Positions 1-12,757 of a stretch of DNA of 64,000 bases are shown piece by piece. The DNA comes from Podospora comata (lineage: Eukaryota > Ascomycota > Sordariomycetes > Sordariales > Podosporaceae): contig CP071495.1 in the NCBI GenBank assembly GCA_017354895.1, positions 3,083,001 to 3,147,000 of the forward strand. Direction: 5' to 3'. Both the position numbers and the translations under genes were made by a program. Position 1 is the first letter of the stretch. Each line of letters starts with the position of its first letter. The notes under the pieces are model-generated. The model was not told where the DNA came from. It worked only from the letters and a program-made list of their open reading frames with translations, and searched no databases.

Positions 1-1981
1 AGTCGGTGGTACAGGCGTTGATTGACGCGGGAGCCGATGTCGATAAGCAGGATCGCAATCAATGGAGTGCTCTTATGTGGGCCATGACAAACAGACACAA
101 GGGAATCGCGACGATACTTTTGGACAATGGGGCGTCGCCAGATAAGAAGACCTCGACAGGGAGGACGGCGTTCGATTTCGCTGGCCAGGATAGCGACATG
201 AACTTTTACCTCAATGACAGTGGCGGGTATGGCATCGGAACGGTCGGGCTGGACGATGACTTTTATAAACCTGGATTTTCCCAGGACAAGTTCGAGGAAG
301 AGTTAGCCGAAAACGAAATGCGCCGACGCATGATGATGGACAGTGCTAGGGATCTGGAGGTGGACCTTGGCAACATGGGCATCGATGACCAGCCTGAGGT
401 TTGTAGCCCCTATTTACCCCTTTTTTTTTTCTGAGCTGATGCTAACAATCTCAGACCTTTGATGAATTCGATGAAGAAGAACAGCAGGAGTTTGACTGGT
501 CAAGATGTCTTCACGATCAAATGTTTGTTTTCCAGGAGAGCGATCTCGACACGATCCTAGACATTGTCATCACCAACATGACACCGCAACGATCTCCAAC
601 TCAGAAACCAGTACCAGCAAACATGATTTTTCTCGGGGCCAGATATGCGCATTATCACGCCAGTCCAGAGTTACTGGCGAAGCTACTGGTAACAGCTATG
701 GACAAGATCAACTACGTGGTGGAACAACACCAATGGGACATGACCATTCTTGCGTTCTGGATGTCCAACGCCACGCTTCTTCTACATTACCTCAAAAAAG
801 ATGACGGCCTCGTCGAGGCCACAACCGAGTTCCAAGCGCAATTGGCCGAGCTGATTAACGAAATTTTTATTCTTATCGTCCGCGATGCTGAGAGACGCCT
901 GGACAAGGTGCTCGAACCGGCGATGCTCGACCACGAAACGATACCGGGGTTCGAAAACATCACGTTTCAAAACGAATGGAAGCTCTTCAAGAGGAAAAAA
1001 GAGGTGCAAGAAGAGCCTCTCGAGAAGCGATTACGACCTCCGTCGCCAAAACAGCGAGCGAAGCCCTCGCCACGAAACGTTACTTCCCTGCTGTCGTCCA
1101 CCCTTTTTGTGCTGGATCTTTATGATGTGCACTCGGTGATCACGGCGCAGATTTCTTCGCAGCTGATATACTGGCTCGGGGCGGAGCTGTTCAACCGCAT
1201 CATGTCCAACAGGAAGTACCTGGCGAGGACGAAGGCGATGCAGATCAGGATGAATATTTCTGTCTTGGAGGACTGGGTGAGGAGCAACAACCGGCAGCCG
1301 GAGCATTATGAAAAAGGGGAGATGAAGTCGACGGGGGAGACGTTGTTGGAGGCGTCGAAGAGGCACCTGGCGCCGGTGATTCAGCTGCTGCAGTGGCTGC
1401 AGTGTTTTTCGAGTCTGGGGCAGGACGACCTGGAGGCGCTGGTGGGGACGCTGCAGCAGTTGCGGAGTCTGAGTCCGCAGCAGCTGTTGCATTCGGCGGC
1501 GCATTATAGGCCGGAGGTTGGGGAGGGGGGACTGCCGAAGTCGGCGCAGAAGTATTTGGCTGCTGTTCAGAAGGAGCGGGAGGCGAGGAGGAAGGTGGCT
1601 GGGGAGGGGTCGTCGCCGGGGAAGAATAAGAATGGCGGTGGTGAGGTTCCGATGTCGCCGGTGGAGGGCGGCGGGGGGATGTTTGATGAGGAGGTGGAGG
1701 AGGCGCCGGCGAATTTGCTGCTGGATCCGGCGTTGATGCTGCCGTTTGTGCTGCCTAGCGTGACGGATATGTTGGTTAGTTATGGGGCTGGGTTTGGGGG
1801 GGTGAATAGGGAGCGGGAGAGGAAGTATTTGCCTAGTATACCGCCGGAGTTTTTGGAGAGGATTGAGAATGCGACTGGGCAGAGTGGTGGGGGTGGAGGG
1901 GGGATGGGAGGGGGAGGGATAGGGGGGATGGATCGGGGGCAGAGGTTGTATGGGGGGAGGGATTGGGAGGATGAGGAGTAG
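1..1981 (+). CDS. Ankyrin-repeat and DIL (dilute) domain protein, 5' partial
   Basis: The gene enters from the left edge, so its start is not in the window. Exons are <1-398 and 455-1981. The phase-0 intron 399-454 has a GCTAAC branch site and a TCTCAG acceptor. The first exon carries ankyrin-type repeats (ALIDAGADVDKQD, then the ILLDNGASPDKK repeat end). After the intron comes an alpha-helical region that fits the DIL domain of class V myosin tails (for example NVTSLLSSTLFVLDLYDVHS and the QLIYWLGAELFNRIM segment). The C-terminus is low-complexity Gly/Glu-rich. Fission yeast has a protein with the same ankyrin plus DIL architecture and no motor domain, so this is a non-motor protein; a role as adaptor in trafficking or cell polarity is inference. 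The 3' part of the CDS is very G-rich on the coding strand. The gene family is fairly certain, the function is not. Confidence 0.9.
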
Positions 1982-2954
1982 AGTGGGGGTTAGGGGGTTA
2001 GGGGATACTCTATAAGATTCAAATGATAGATGGGTTCTCTTTGCTGCATGGGTGTTTGTGTATAAGGGAAGCTACCAGAACAAAGAAGCATAGATGGGGG
2101 GGTGGTTGGTTGTGATGGTTTCAGGAGTGAATATTTCCAGCGTTATTGTCCATTTACTGTTGGACTTGGATGCAAGACTCAGGGGGCAGGAATGCAGACT
2201 GGGCTGGGAAGCGTTGATTGATTGCTATCCTTGGACATAATGCAGTCATTCTGCTGCAATTTACACATTCTGTCTCGGTGGTTGATTGCTTTTTTTTTCT
2301 TGGGAGTGTTGGTACTCTGCAAGCTGCAAGGAACGGGACCAAACCTATCTACGGCTGCTTGGTTGGGCCATTGGGCTTGTCTTGCCTAGGTGCTTTTCTT
2401 TTCTTCTTTTCGGCACTGAACGACACCTTAATGGTCAGCGGCGTTCGCCCCTCCTCTCTCCGACTCTCTGTCTCTGGTTCTTCTTCTTCTTCTTTTCTGC
2501 AGGTACAGCTCCTCCATCATTGGACGGGTACTACTCTGCGAGGTAGTATAGAAATTTGACACATCATCATCATCATCACCGACCTCGGCACTCTTCTGTT
2601 TTTCACCCTGCTTTGAGTTCTTTTCAAGCTGTCTTACCTACGGACTGTTGTCCGGTGCTTCTTTCCCTCTTCTTCCTCTGGCCACAATTCGGGCTGCCAT
2701 GCATGCTCTACTGCTGCTGCTGCTGCTGCTGCAGGCACGGGATCCTCATCACGCTCTCATATTGCTACGCTGAACTGGCTTTTTAGTCTCGGCAGTCAGA
2801 AGTTTGTTCTTTTCTTCTCTGTGACAGTCTATCTTATTCTCCTCGGCAATGCTGCGTTCTTCTTTCCAGGTTTTTTCTGGTAGGTGCTCATGCATCCTGC
2901 AAGGGACGAGGAGAGCTATCAAGTGAGTACACGATTATTTGATTGGATTGAAGT

Positions 2955-3006
<52 letters not shown>

Positions 3007-5239
3007 TCAACGATGCAGGTCGGTCGGTCGGTCGGTTTGTGGCCCTACACTACAGGATGTTGTACACCGTGTCACTTCTTGCTTCTGGCGGTTATGATGA
3101 GAGTAGTAGACAGGGCAGAGAGAACGTGGGTTGCATGGGTTGGTGAACCTGGTTTGGCAACGAGGTGCTTAAACTTGGACGAACGATAGGTGGTTTTTTA
3201 TTGCATGGGTACCTAGGGCAGAGAGGGTAGGTGTTGGCAATCGATGAGGGGAGAGGCAAACACGGCGAGGCATTTTTGGGGTTGGGTCGTTATGCTGCGG
3301 TGAAGGGTGACTTTGATATGTATGCAGGGCGAGTTGTCAGTTCTGAGGTGATTATGCAAACGAAGGGATTGGTGATGAGAAAGTGAGAGCAAAGGCCGTA
3401 TCAAGGTGAGACTTGGACGTAAAACGGCGCTGACCTAGGTCTGTAGCCAAGGTAACCAAGGTGAGAGTGACTTGCTTCTATGCATGGTCTAGTCTAGGGT
3501 GGCCAAGGGAGAATAGAAGCAGGCCCTATGCCGGACCCATTTCCGTGAATACCCTCAACCCTAGATTTGTAATGAAGCGAGGATGCATGTTGACCGCGGA
3601 GCAGCCGAGCCGAACCGCTTCAACCCACCAATGGGTTTCCACGGCTTTTCAAATTTTCCAGCTCTCGTCGGGGGAGGGAAAAAATATATGTCGGGATTGA
3701 ATCTCTTTTTTGGTGAAGCTGGCTAAATTGGTCTTGCCACGTCAAAAAGTGGTGGTGGGAAGCATGGCCGCCCAATCACTTGATTCACCAGTCACCTGAA
3801 CCGGACCGTGGGATTCCGTTGGTGGGTGTCCTCTGAAAAGGACAGGATCATGGTTCTTCAGGTCACCGCTCCGGATTTGTTCTATGATTCACTCGATCAG
3901 TGACAAGGAGGAGCGGTCACCAGATGTCACCATCATAGAATCACAGAAACAAAAAGTGGAGGAAAACAAAGCGGGGAAGGTCAAGGACCCCATGTTCGTC
4001 GGAGCTGGGGCCGAGAAGCAAGTCATCAACACCAAAATCCGCAGCTGAGATGCGAGTGTTTTCGGGGTTGTTTTCTTCTTGTTTGCCGATGTGGTCCAAG
4101 ACTGGCGAGTGAGACAGATCTCCGGATCGAGCTGAATGATGAGAAGAAAATCAAGAGAGAGAAAAAGAGAGACGACAATGTCTTGGCATGAGAGCGGTGG
4201 GGGTTGCCCAAGTGGGACAGTGCAGGTATCCCGAAGTGGTGTAAGTGATAAGGACACCGGACAGTCAGCGAGATGTCCCATCGCAAACAGAGGGAGGAAT
4301 GAGCAAAGTTTATACATTGTGTTGATCCCAAGAGTCTTCCACTCGGGTTGATATGGTCAGACTGAAAATATTCCCAAAACCAGCCAGACAAGGTGCAGAC
4401 TGTCTCGGAGGTGTGCTAACAGAAACAGAAACAGACGGCGGGATTAAACAAGCCGCGAACCGTAATAGGCAGCATGCAGGGCTGTCAATGCTGCTTTATT
4501 ACCTGCAGCCCAGTGGCCGTTTGGCAGGTCTTGTCTTGCGCAAACCTCGGCCGAGAATTTGACTGGTTGACATGTTGAAGCCCGCACTGAGGTGGCATCC
4601 TCTGGCTGGTCCGTCGATGCTAGCGGCGAGAATAAGAAAAAAAAAGCCACCAAGAGGTCTGGTCTGGTTGGGTGCCATATTGGGCTCCACGATGATGCAG
4701 ATGCAAGTCCCGGATCTGGGTGACCCCCAGTTCCCAAGAAGAAAACAAGTGGGAAGGGACCCTTCACATAACTGGGTCATCTCCCGCTCGCTCACCCTCC
4801 AAGCCACGGCAAACAAAAAAAGGGCTATATTTCTGCGACTCTTGTTTCACTGCCCGGGACCTTCCTCGGCCGCAAGTGATACACACGAACAGACCTTGTG
4901 GTTCTCCGCTCTTTCGGACGCAAGCCTGGAGCAGATACCCGGAACGCCGTGACGCCCACTCACTCGGCGCTTGTTTTGATCTCAAGCGTTTGCCCTCATA
5001 GATGCTTTAAGCCGTTCCCAACTTTCCCACCGTTCATGGCTGTTCGGGGAACCTGTTTCTTCTTGCCCGGACGACTCCTGTCTTCTTTCACGAGCTTTGC
5101 CAGCCCAGCCGACACCTTGAGAGTCAACACCTTGAGAGTCAACACCGTTGGTACTGCCATATAATACCTACTGCCAGTCTTGGACATTGGAACAACAAGC
5201 AAGCTGTGCCGTAGTCGCTGCAACCTGGACAACGGCAGA
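1982..5239. other. Intergenic region with simple repeats
   Basis: No gene is supported in these 3.2 kb. It contains a CAT run (about 2560-2577), a CTG run (2711-2732), a long GT tract (2953-3005), a short GGTC tandem (about 3019-3036) and a direct duplication of a 15-bp unit containing TTGAGAGTCAACACC (about 5116-5145) just before the next gene. The last several hundred bases are presumably the promoter and leader of the TBC-domain gene. Confidence 0.6.
2953..3005 (+). repeat. (GT)n microsatellite
   Basis: A nearly perfect GT dinucleotide tract of about 53 bp, interrupted once near its left end. Confidence 0.98.
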
Positions 5240-8200
5240 ATGGCCCCCCAGAAAGTTGCCAGCGTGCGCCACAAATCGAGGCCATCAGCACGACTTGCTC
5301 CCTTCCGCGATGACAGCAGTCTGGTGGCGCTGCGGTACGAGCAGACAAAACAAGCAGAGCCTCCCATTCCCCTACCACCACCGAGAAATCCTCGCCGCAT
5401 AATGCATCGCCCTGCGTCGACCATCGCATCGTCCTCCCCGAGTTCGCCAATCACCATCAATCCCCCGCCTGTTCCACCGCCACAAGAAGAGCACCCTCTG
5501 TTCCGCACCCAGCCATCACCCCGGTCCCCAGCAGACGAGTGGAAGAGAGACTCGGGTCTGGCGCCGACATCTTCTTCGGTTACGCTCCGAGAAGAAGGTG
5601 CTGAAGATCCTGGGTTTCAAAAGTTCCTCGAGGTTATCGATGACGCGGCATCGGTATACTCCTCTGACGAGCAGCAGAACGGCCGAAAGGACGCGTCTCC
5701 GATCCTAGATATCTTTCCCACTCCACCTCTGCGTATCTCGATTCCCCCTCGTCGCTCCGAGTCTGAGTGTGCGCCCCAGGACAACGGAATTGTATCACCT
5801 AGCCAGACCACGGCGCCGGCATCGCCAGTGACACCAACACGTCAAACGTCTCTCACCAAGAGAATAGGCCAAACACTAGGACTCCGCTCCAAGTCGGAAG
5901 GGTCGAAACGGTTGCGAAAAAAGATGCTTGGCGACGACAAGGCTGCAGCTGCAACGGCCGAGGCTGGTCATGGAACAGCCATGCGGGGCGTGCCGGGGCC
6001 GCTAAAATCGCCTAAACTCCCCGTGCTCCCCAGTTCTCCCACTACCCCAGCAGGGGCCCCTGTCTTGCGCGGTAGCTCTAACAGGGGAAACATTCCTGCA
6101 ACATTAGGATCTTCTGCAACAGCCACAACTCCCACAACCCCCACAGCTCCTACAACTCCTGCAAATACAGGAGACACCACTTTCATGCCTCTCGACACGC
6201 CCATTCCCGCCGACAGCCTGTGGGACGACCTCGGTGACCTGTCCTTCTCCAAGAGAGGCAGCATCATGTTTGGCGGCAAAAGTGACCCATTCAAGATGTT
6301 GAAGGCCGCCGGCGCAACCAGCTCGGCGGCAGCTCCCGCGACAGCGACAGGAAAAGAAACCGCGACACCGCTCTCGACGACGACGACGACGACGAAATCC
6401 CCCGACGCGGCGGCCACGACGGTATCCAGCGACCGCCCTCCCACCGACTCGGACACGATCACGACAACCCCCGAGAAGACACGCTCGTCGACGCACACCA
6501 CCACCCTGTCGGTACCGAGCATTCGCGTCCTGCCGGTAGATGTAGAGAGGGAATCACAAAAGGTGAGATCGCTCTATGAATCGTCTGGCGAGGGCTGTGG
6601 CTTGAACTGGGAGGATGGGGGGCACGCGTCGTCGTCGTCGTATGGTTGCGGCGTCGGCAGCAACACCACCAGTGTTGTCGATCAGCATCATCAGCATCGG
6701 CGCCTCGAGCCCACAGTGGAAGTCCCATCCGAAGAGGAAGAGATAGCAGTTGTGTACGGTTTTCCTTGGCTTTCTTTTCTTCGCATTTTATGCTTATCTT
6801 GAGTTTATTTTTTTTTATTTTATTTTTTTGGTTTTTTGGCACACAAGAGTTTACTGACAGCGAGCGCCTTCTTTTTCTCGCTCACGACTACAGATCTTCT
6901 TCTACTCCTCCCTCTTCAAGTCGGGTACCATCAAGCGCAGCCGGTCAGCAACAGCAAGCTCAGCAACAGCAGCAAGCGCCAAGCGACCGTCTCTCAGCGC
7001 GTACTACTCCAGCGTCGAATACACCACGGTCGGCCAGTTCCTTGTCTCCGCTACGAGATAGCCACGCTTCTGCCGCGGTCACGAGGAGGGAATATGAAAG
7101 GGCGGGTGGTATTGAGGACTGGGAGGATGTAGGGTTTTCTGATGTGGATCGGTATGGGTTCATCAGCCAGCGCCCACCTGCAAGACCGGAAACGGCGAGG
7201 GCTGGGACCCCAGAGTTGAGGTCGGCGCAGATGCCGCCTAGAAGGAGGAACGTGCTGACCAAGAGGCCCATGACGGCTTATTCCGCCACCGGGGGTGGAG
7301 GTGGTAGTTTGGGGGGTTACATTCGACCACCCAGCAGGAAGGTTTCGACGAGGTCACTCAACACATTTACGAGCGAATTCTCGACTCTGTCGAGGAGATC
7401 GACGAGGAGCTCGATCAGATCGGCGACGAATCGGTTGCCGCATAATAGGGATCGGAGGTGGATGGATGAGGCGGGGGACATGCTTGCTTTGCAGGCGGGA
7501 CTGACGGGGATCAACACGGATGATCATGGGGATGGGGGAGGGGTGGGGTTTGCCAGCAACGTCGGGGTGAACGGGGGGAAGAACACGGAGGCACAGAAAC
7601 GTAAGGAGTTGGAACGGGCCGAGAAGTGGAGGAAGATGGCGACTGTTGTGAATAAGAAGGCTGGGTCGTCGTCGTCGGCCTCACAGCCAAGTAGTCAGGG
7701 GCAGGGGATGGATTACGAATTCGACACCAAAAACGCAAAGTTGATTGACAGGACCTGGAAGGGCATCCCGGACTGCTGGCGGGCGGCGGCGTGGTATTCC
7801 TTTTTGGCCACGAGCGCCAGGCAGTGGAAGAGCACCGAGACGGACGACTACTTGATTGCCGAATTTACGAGGCTGCAGCACGAGAGCTCGCCGGATGATG
7901 TGCAGATTGACCTGGACGTGCCGAGGACGATTAACGGGCATATCATGTTCCGCAAGCGGTATCGTGGCGGTCAGAGGCTGCTTTTCAGGGTGCTGCATGC
8001 CATCTCGTTGTTTTTTCCCGAGTTGGGCTATGTGCAGGGGATGGCGCCCCTTGCGGCGACGCTGCTGTGTTATTTTGACGAGGAGAGGTGTTTTGTCATG
8101 CTGGTGAGGATGTGGCGGTACCGCGGGCTGGAGCACCTTTACAAGCCCGGCTTTGCGGAGCTGATGGGGGTGCTGGAGGACTTTGAGAACAGGTGGCTGG

Positions 8201-8643
8201 CCGGGAAGGACGTGGCGGCCAAGCTCAAGGAGCTGGCGATTGATGCCACAGCGTATGGGACGAGGTGGTACCTGACGCTGTTCAACTTGAGCATTCCGTT
8301 CCCGGCGCAGCTGAGGGTGTGGGATGTCTTTATGCTGCTGGGGGAGTGCCCGCCTCCAAATTATGAGGAGCAGCAACAGCAGCTGGGGGAAAAGGAAAAG
8401 GGGAAGGGACCCGGGTTGGGAGCCACGGGTGTGCCAAAGGGGCTAGATATCCTGCATGCCACGAGCGCGGCGCTGATTAGTGCGTTGAGGGATGTGTTGC
8501 TTGATTCGGACTTTGAGAACGCGATGAAGGCGCTGACGGCTTGGATTCCGATTAAGGATGAGGATTTGCTCATGAAGGTTACGAGGGCCGAGTGGAGGGT
8601 TCATCATAAGGAGGGGGGTGGGGGGAGTAAGTGGAAGATGTGA
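5240..8643 (+). CDS. TBC-domain Rab GTPase-activating protein
   Basis: Predicted exons are 5240-6753 and 6894-8643, giving 1087 residues. The start is the first in-frame ATG, with an A at -3 and G at +4. Intron 6754-6893 (140 nt) runs GTACGG to CTACAG with a CTGAC branch site; a shorter frame-preserving intron at 6759-6847 is possible but has a poor donor and no branch site. The first ~780 residues are low-complexity Ser/Thr/Pro/Gln-rich and probably disordered. The TBC domain covers about 788-1050. The arginine finger lies in LDVPRTING (Arg849) and the glutamine finger in YVQGM (Gln886), so the GAP is predicted to be active by the dual-finger mechanism known for TBC proteins. It should stimulate GTP hydrolysis on a Rab in membrane traffic; the Rab target cannot be told. 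A small insertion with EEQQQQ lies after the WDVFMLLGE motif. Confidence 0.93.
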
Positions 8644-8917
8644 GGAGTTTTGTTGGAGGGTCTTTCTTTCTATTCATTTTTTTTTCTCTTGGGTCGTTTT
8701 TTTGTTGTTTGTTTGTTTGTTGGCTGGTTGGTGCCTGTTGCTCGAAAAGGAGATTGACAGGACACACAGGCATTTTTTTCTGTGCAGACAAGTTTGATAC
8801 CCCCGTTTACTTTTTTTTTTGTTTCTCTGGTACGAGATTTGTTTATTCCCCCCTATTGCGACTTGGTTTGAGCGTTTTTGTTGTTGTTATTGTTGTTGTC
8901 ATTGTTGTTGTTGCTGC

Positions 8918-8948
<31 letters not shown>

Positions 8949-9700
8949 ATTGTTGTTATTGTTGTTATTGTTGTTATTGTTGTTATTGTTGTTGTTTTTT
9001 TTTCGGTGTGTGGTTCTTGTCTTGTTGTGGGATAGATTGAGGAAGTGAGAGATTGATGCTTTTGATGGAATGTTTTCTGCCCCTATTTCTCTTTTTAATG
9101 TTAGCTTGACTGGTTAGTTAGCTGGCTAGGTCGTCCACGTCCTTTGACAGGACTTGTGTGTTTCCTTTTGTCTTTGAACGATGGTGTGGATGAGTGGTGA
9201 TGAGATGGTGATGTTATAACTGTTGGGGTGGGATGGATGGTGGATGGGTAGGGTTAGGTTGATGTGGTTGTTGGAAGAGAGGGTGAGAAGTAAGAGAATG
9301 TAAATACATACATACCTATGATACTGACACCTGAATTCATGGATCATTCGAGGTGCTGGGTCAAGTGTGTGGGTGTTGTGCGTGGTCGGTTTCTCTAAGA
9401 GAGACTGTTCAGAGGTTGGTCTGCAGGCTGTCTTGTATCTTTTGTCTATTATCTAGATTCAAATGGAGCCGTCGAACTCTTGACCATTTGTGGTATCGAG
9501 AAGATGCCATAGTTTCCTCTACATCTTTCTGCTAATTAGCAATTTCACAATTCATACCAGCCGGCAGTTTACACTTGAGGAGACTTTCATCACTCATCGA
9601 AATAAATAGCTTATATTCAGATACCAACTAGCTAGATATGTCACCACTATTCAGTACCTATCAACACCATCTTCGACAAGTTCGCCCCAGCTCTCATTTT
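8644..9700. other. Spacer downstream of the TBC gene
   Basis: T-rich 3' flank followed by a TTG/TTA minisatellite and AT-richer sequence. No gene is visible. Confidence 0.6.
8878..8996 (+). repeat. TTG/TTGTTGTTA minisatellite
   Basis: About 120 bp built from TTG triplets that pass, after about 8935, into a regular 9-bp unit TTGTTGTTA repeated several times. It lies about 240 bp after the stop of the TBC gene and could fall in its 3' UTR. Confidence 0.95.
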
Positions 9701-9719
9701 CCCCTGCAGACATAACAAC

Positions 9720-11010
9720 AACATGGCTTTCCACCTAGCAACAACCTACCCCACGGAGAAATTATTCAAGACGAGACCAGAAAAATTATCATATCAAAGC
9801 AATCTCGGGACTGTCAAGGCCAGCGAGGAGAAAACACAGTGAGACCATCGTAAAAGGTTGGCGTGTCCCCGCAGTCTGATAAACAGCGGGCTTGGAGGTT
9901 GAGGCTGGCTTTGGGTGTTGTGATGGAAAGAAATGCGGTCAAGGTGCTGGGGGAGCGGCTCGAGGTTCTGGACAATGAATCTTTGCAGAAATCTGCCGGG
10001 ATAGGAGTCGTCACCTCCCCCGACGGAAAGACAAGTGTTGGTTCGGGTTGGGGGTGGAACCAAGCTGTAAGTTGAAGGGAGTTGAAAGTGAAACTTGACA
10101 CGGTTGAGCCAAGTCTCCTGGTGCTCGTCTCATGGCTTGGTATCGGATGATAGACTTGGGATCTGCCTGGCCGTGGGTGAGATACACAGGCGGTGTTCAG
10201 GCGAGTAACCTGGCTAAATGGACCAGCCTGCTGGAGCGGCGGGGACTTGCTGGATTTGTGTGAACTCGGGGACGCTTGGATGTGAATGAAGGGCAGCTTA
10301 CCTTCTCTGGCACCATCCATGGGCTCTCTTGACGACCTCAAGAATTGGCTGGCTAGCGAGCTTCTTGCGATCTTCTTGATGATGGATTGGAGACAGGTAA
10401 ACTTGTCTGATTCCAGGTCGTGGTTATAGCTTGCTGGAGTGGTCCGCGTTTCCGACCAGACCGCGTTCTCGTGCTGGGTTCGTCGGTTCTTGCTGCTCGG
10501 CGATGGCTTGGCTGTCGTCGGTAGGGTGTCCTGAGTTGTGGTGGAGATTCCCAGAGTGCGACCCCTTTGTCAAGTCATGACGCAGCTGGGTGAAGTCAGC
10601 TTGAGCACCGGGAGCTCGCCTTGCCAATCCGGCCTCCCTCTCCGCAAACTGCCGGCTAGGTATGGGAGGTATGGGAGCAATGGCGTCTTGAGAGCCAGGC
10701 AACTCCGGGTCTCTGAGGTGTAAGTTGCGAGACTTCCGGAAGGCCCGAACAGGGCATTGAGGGCGCCGAGTAGCTCGGTCTGGCAACGGCAGACCATGTG
10801 GTTTGCTCCAACAGTGATTTTACTGAAGGCCAAGCAGCAGGCAATCTTTGAGAGCCTTGTCTTCGTCTGGAAATGCTTCTGCAGTTGCAAGGCAGTCTGT
10901 CCAGTCCAGAACTCGGGAGACCCGTCCAGCTCATGAGTCCTATCCACCCGGTCTTGGTGAGGTGACGATGGTCCAACGGGAGGGAAAGAGGTCAACCTGG
11001 GTGCCATGTC
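9720..11010. other. Coding-like patch, gene structure and strand unresolved
   Basis: Several reading frames here look more like protein than the surrounding spacer, but I cannot assemble a convincing gene. On the minus strand an ATG at 11007 opens 145 codons to a stop at 10570, with helix-like text such as HFQTKTRLSKIACCLAFSK and a CRCQTELLGALNALF segment. Further along the same strand about 250 codons are open from 10568 to 9814, including DLESDKFTCLQSIIKKIARS, followed by a possible GTAAGC donor. On the plus strand an ATG at 9723 opens 39 codons, and 9875-10070 reads as an exon between a CCCCGCAG acceptor and a GTAAGT donor. The frames do not join with good splice sites. It could be a fast-evolving gene, a decayed gene or chance in GC-rich DNA. 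Confidence 0.2.
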
Positions 11011-11075
11011 CGGGGTGCCGTGTTCCAATACTGGGAGCCTGCTCTTGGTTGGAGACTGGTGGGTTATGGGGTGGG

Positions 11076-11085
11076 TACCTAGGTA
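11076..11085. repeat. TACCTAGGTA palindrome, copy 1
   Basis: A perfect 10-bp palindrome, one of three in the window (also 26273-26282 and 43808-43817), all non-coding. Confidence 0.6.
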
Positions 11086-12720
11086 AATGACGGTGTCGAG
11101 AAGCTAGATGGCGTGATGGATGTTGGTGAACATGGTTTGTTTTGAGATGAAGTGAGTATATATACACTCGACCGTCAGCTTTGAAGCTTGAACAGCGGTC
11201 TCGAAAGATATGAGCTCTGAGAATAAGGAGAGATATTGGGGCTCTTATAGGCGTCCAACAACTCAGTCATCTCTCTTTCCATAGATAGTCAAGTAAGTTC
11301 ACGAGGATTCACATTCTCCCCAGTCGGAAGCTTGTTACGATCTCATGAGACAGATGACTGGTACATAATCTTCATTCTACTCAACAGCTATCTCATCTAC
11401 TTTTCATCATTAAAGTGTGAGTGTTCATGACATAACCCCCTTGACTGCAAGTGGTCAGTCGGTAGGTGAGAGAGATATCCCTATGACTCCCACCAGTACT
11501 ATGCCCACAATCCAGCCAACACCAACAAAAACAACCACAACCGCACCTATCACACAAACATAAGATTCCCAGCCTGAAGCTCATCATCTGACCTATGTGT
11601 ACCTGCAAGACTCGCCCTCGCTACCTCCATCCTCTCTTTTTCGGTCCTTTTCACGCGTGACTCGCATACGCCAAAGCAGCCGAGGCTGGTCAACCCAAAA
11701 TCTTCTATGAAAAGCGGACTTTCCTTGTTTACTTTCTTTTTCGCGACGTTCCTTTGCTGTTCCGTGATTCTTCTAGCGCTGTCTCGGTACCCAACTTAGA
11801 CAACCTTGTCGGCTTTCGAGACCGATGTTCCCAGCGCTTCTCCCGCAGTAGTCTCCCCCTCGCTACCTTACTTACTTACCATAAAACAGCCTGTAATACA
11901 CACGAGCTCTTATAGTACAGGCAGCTCTTTTACTAACTCCATAAAGGTAGGTCACATCAGTTGTGTGTTCGGCATGTTGTCAGTGTCACTACATACTGTC
12001 CAACCTGCCTCGCAAAAAAAAAAAAAAAAAAAAAAAAAAGATTGTACAACTGACCTTGTCCTTGTCCCTGTCCCTGTGCTTGTCTACCAGCATTTTACAA
12101 CCTGGAAAGTTCACATGCCACGTGATAGAGATCGCGCCTACCACATCGGCTCAGCTTAGAAGTCGCAAACCTTACATAGGTATGTTGGTTTATGTCAAGC
12201 ACTTCTTAAATATCCCAATCCGGCAACCCCCAATATATCTGACACAAATCCACCCTACTTTCTCACCCACCACACCAACCAGCAAAACCAAGTCTGGGGT
12301 CCGGGGTCTGGGGTATTCTCCCCTTTCTTCATTATCTTCCGCACCATCCTCATCAGCAAGCCCTGCCCAGCCGAGGCACAGTAATCCCTTGCGTGATACC
12401 TCCCATCCCCAAAAAGCATGTCAGACGGGTCAAACATTCCACATGTGGCTTACACTTGTGGCTTTTCCTCCACCCTCCCTCCCCCCCTTTCACGCACATA
12501 TAGGTATGTCAGATAGGTAGAAGAAGGTAACACACATGTTTCATGTGTTCTCCCGTCCTTGACAGCAAAGTATTATCACTGTGCATATGTAAATGCATGA
12601 TGTCTTTTTATACCCTGCTTACCTGCTGCCTACTTACTACTTACCTCACCTCCGTGCCCAAATGTCATCCAAAGCATGTGGCATCAGTATTGAATTTACA
12701 AAGCGGCCGACCACCACCCG

Positions 12721-12721
<1 letters not shown>

Positions 12722-12754
<33 letters not shown>
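12722..12754 (+). repeat. (CA)n microsatellite
   Basis: An uninterrupted CA dinucleotide tract of about 33 bp in non-coding DNA. Confidence 0.97.

Positions 12755-12757
<3 letters not shown>

Noticed and set aside
7681-8376. A 231-codon minus-strand frame under the TBC domain
   Set aside because: It is antisense to the conserved TBC domain and has no recognisable features.
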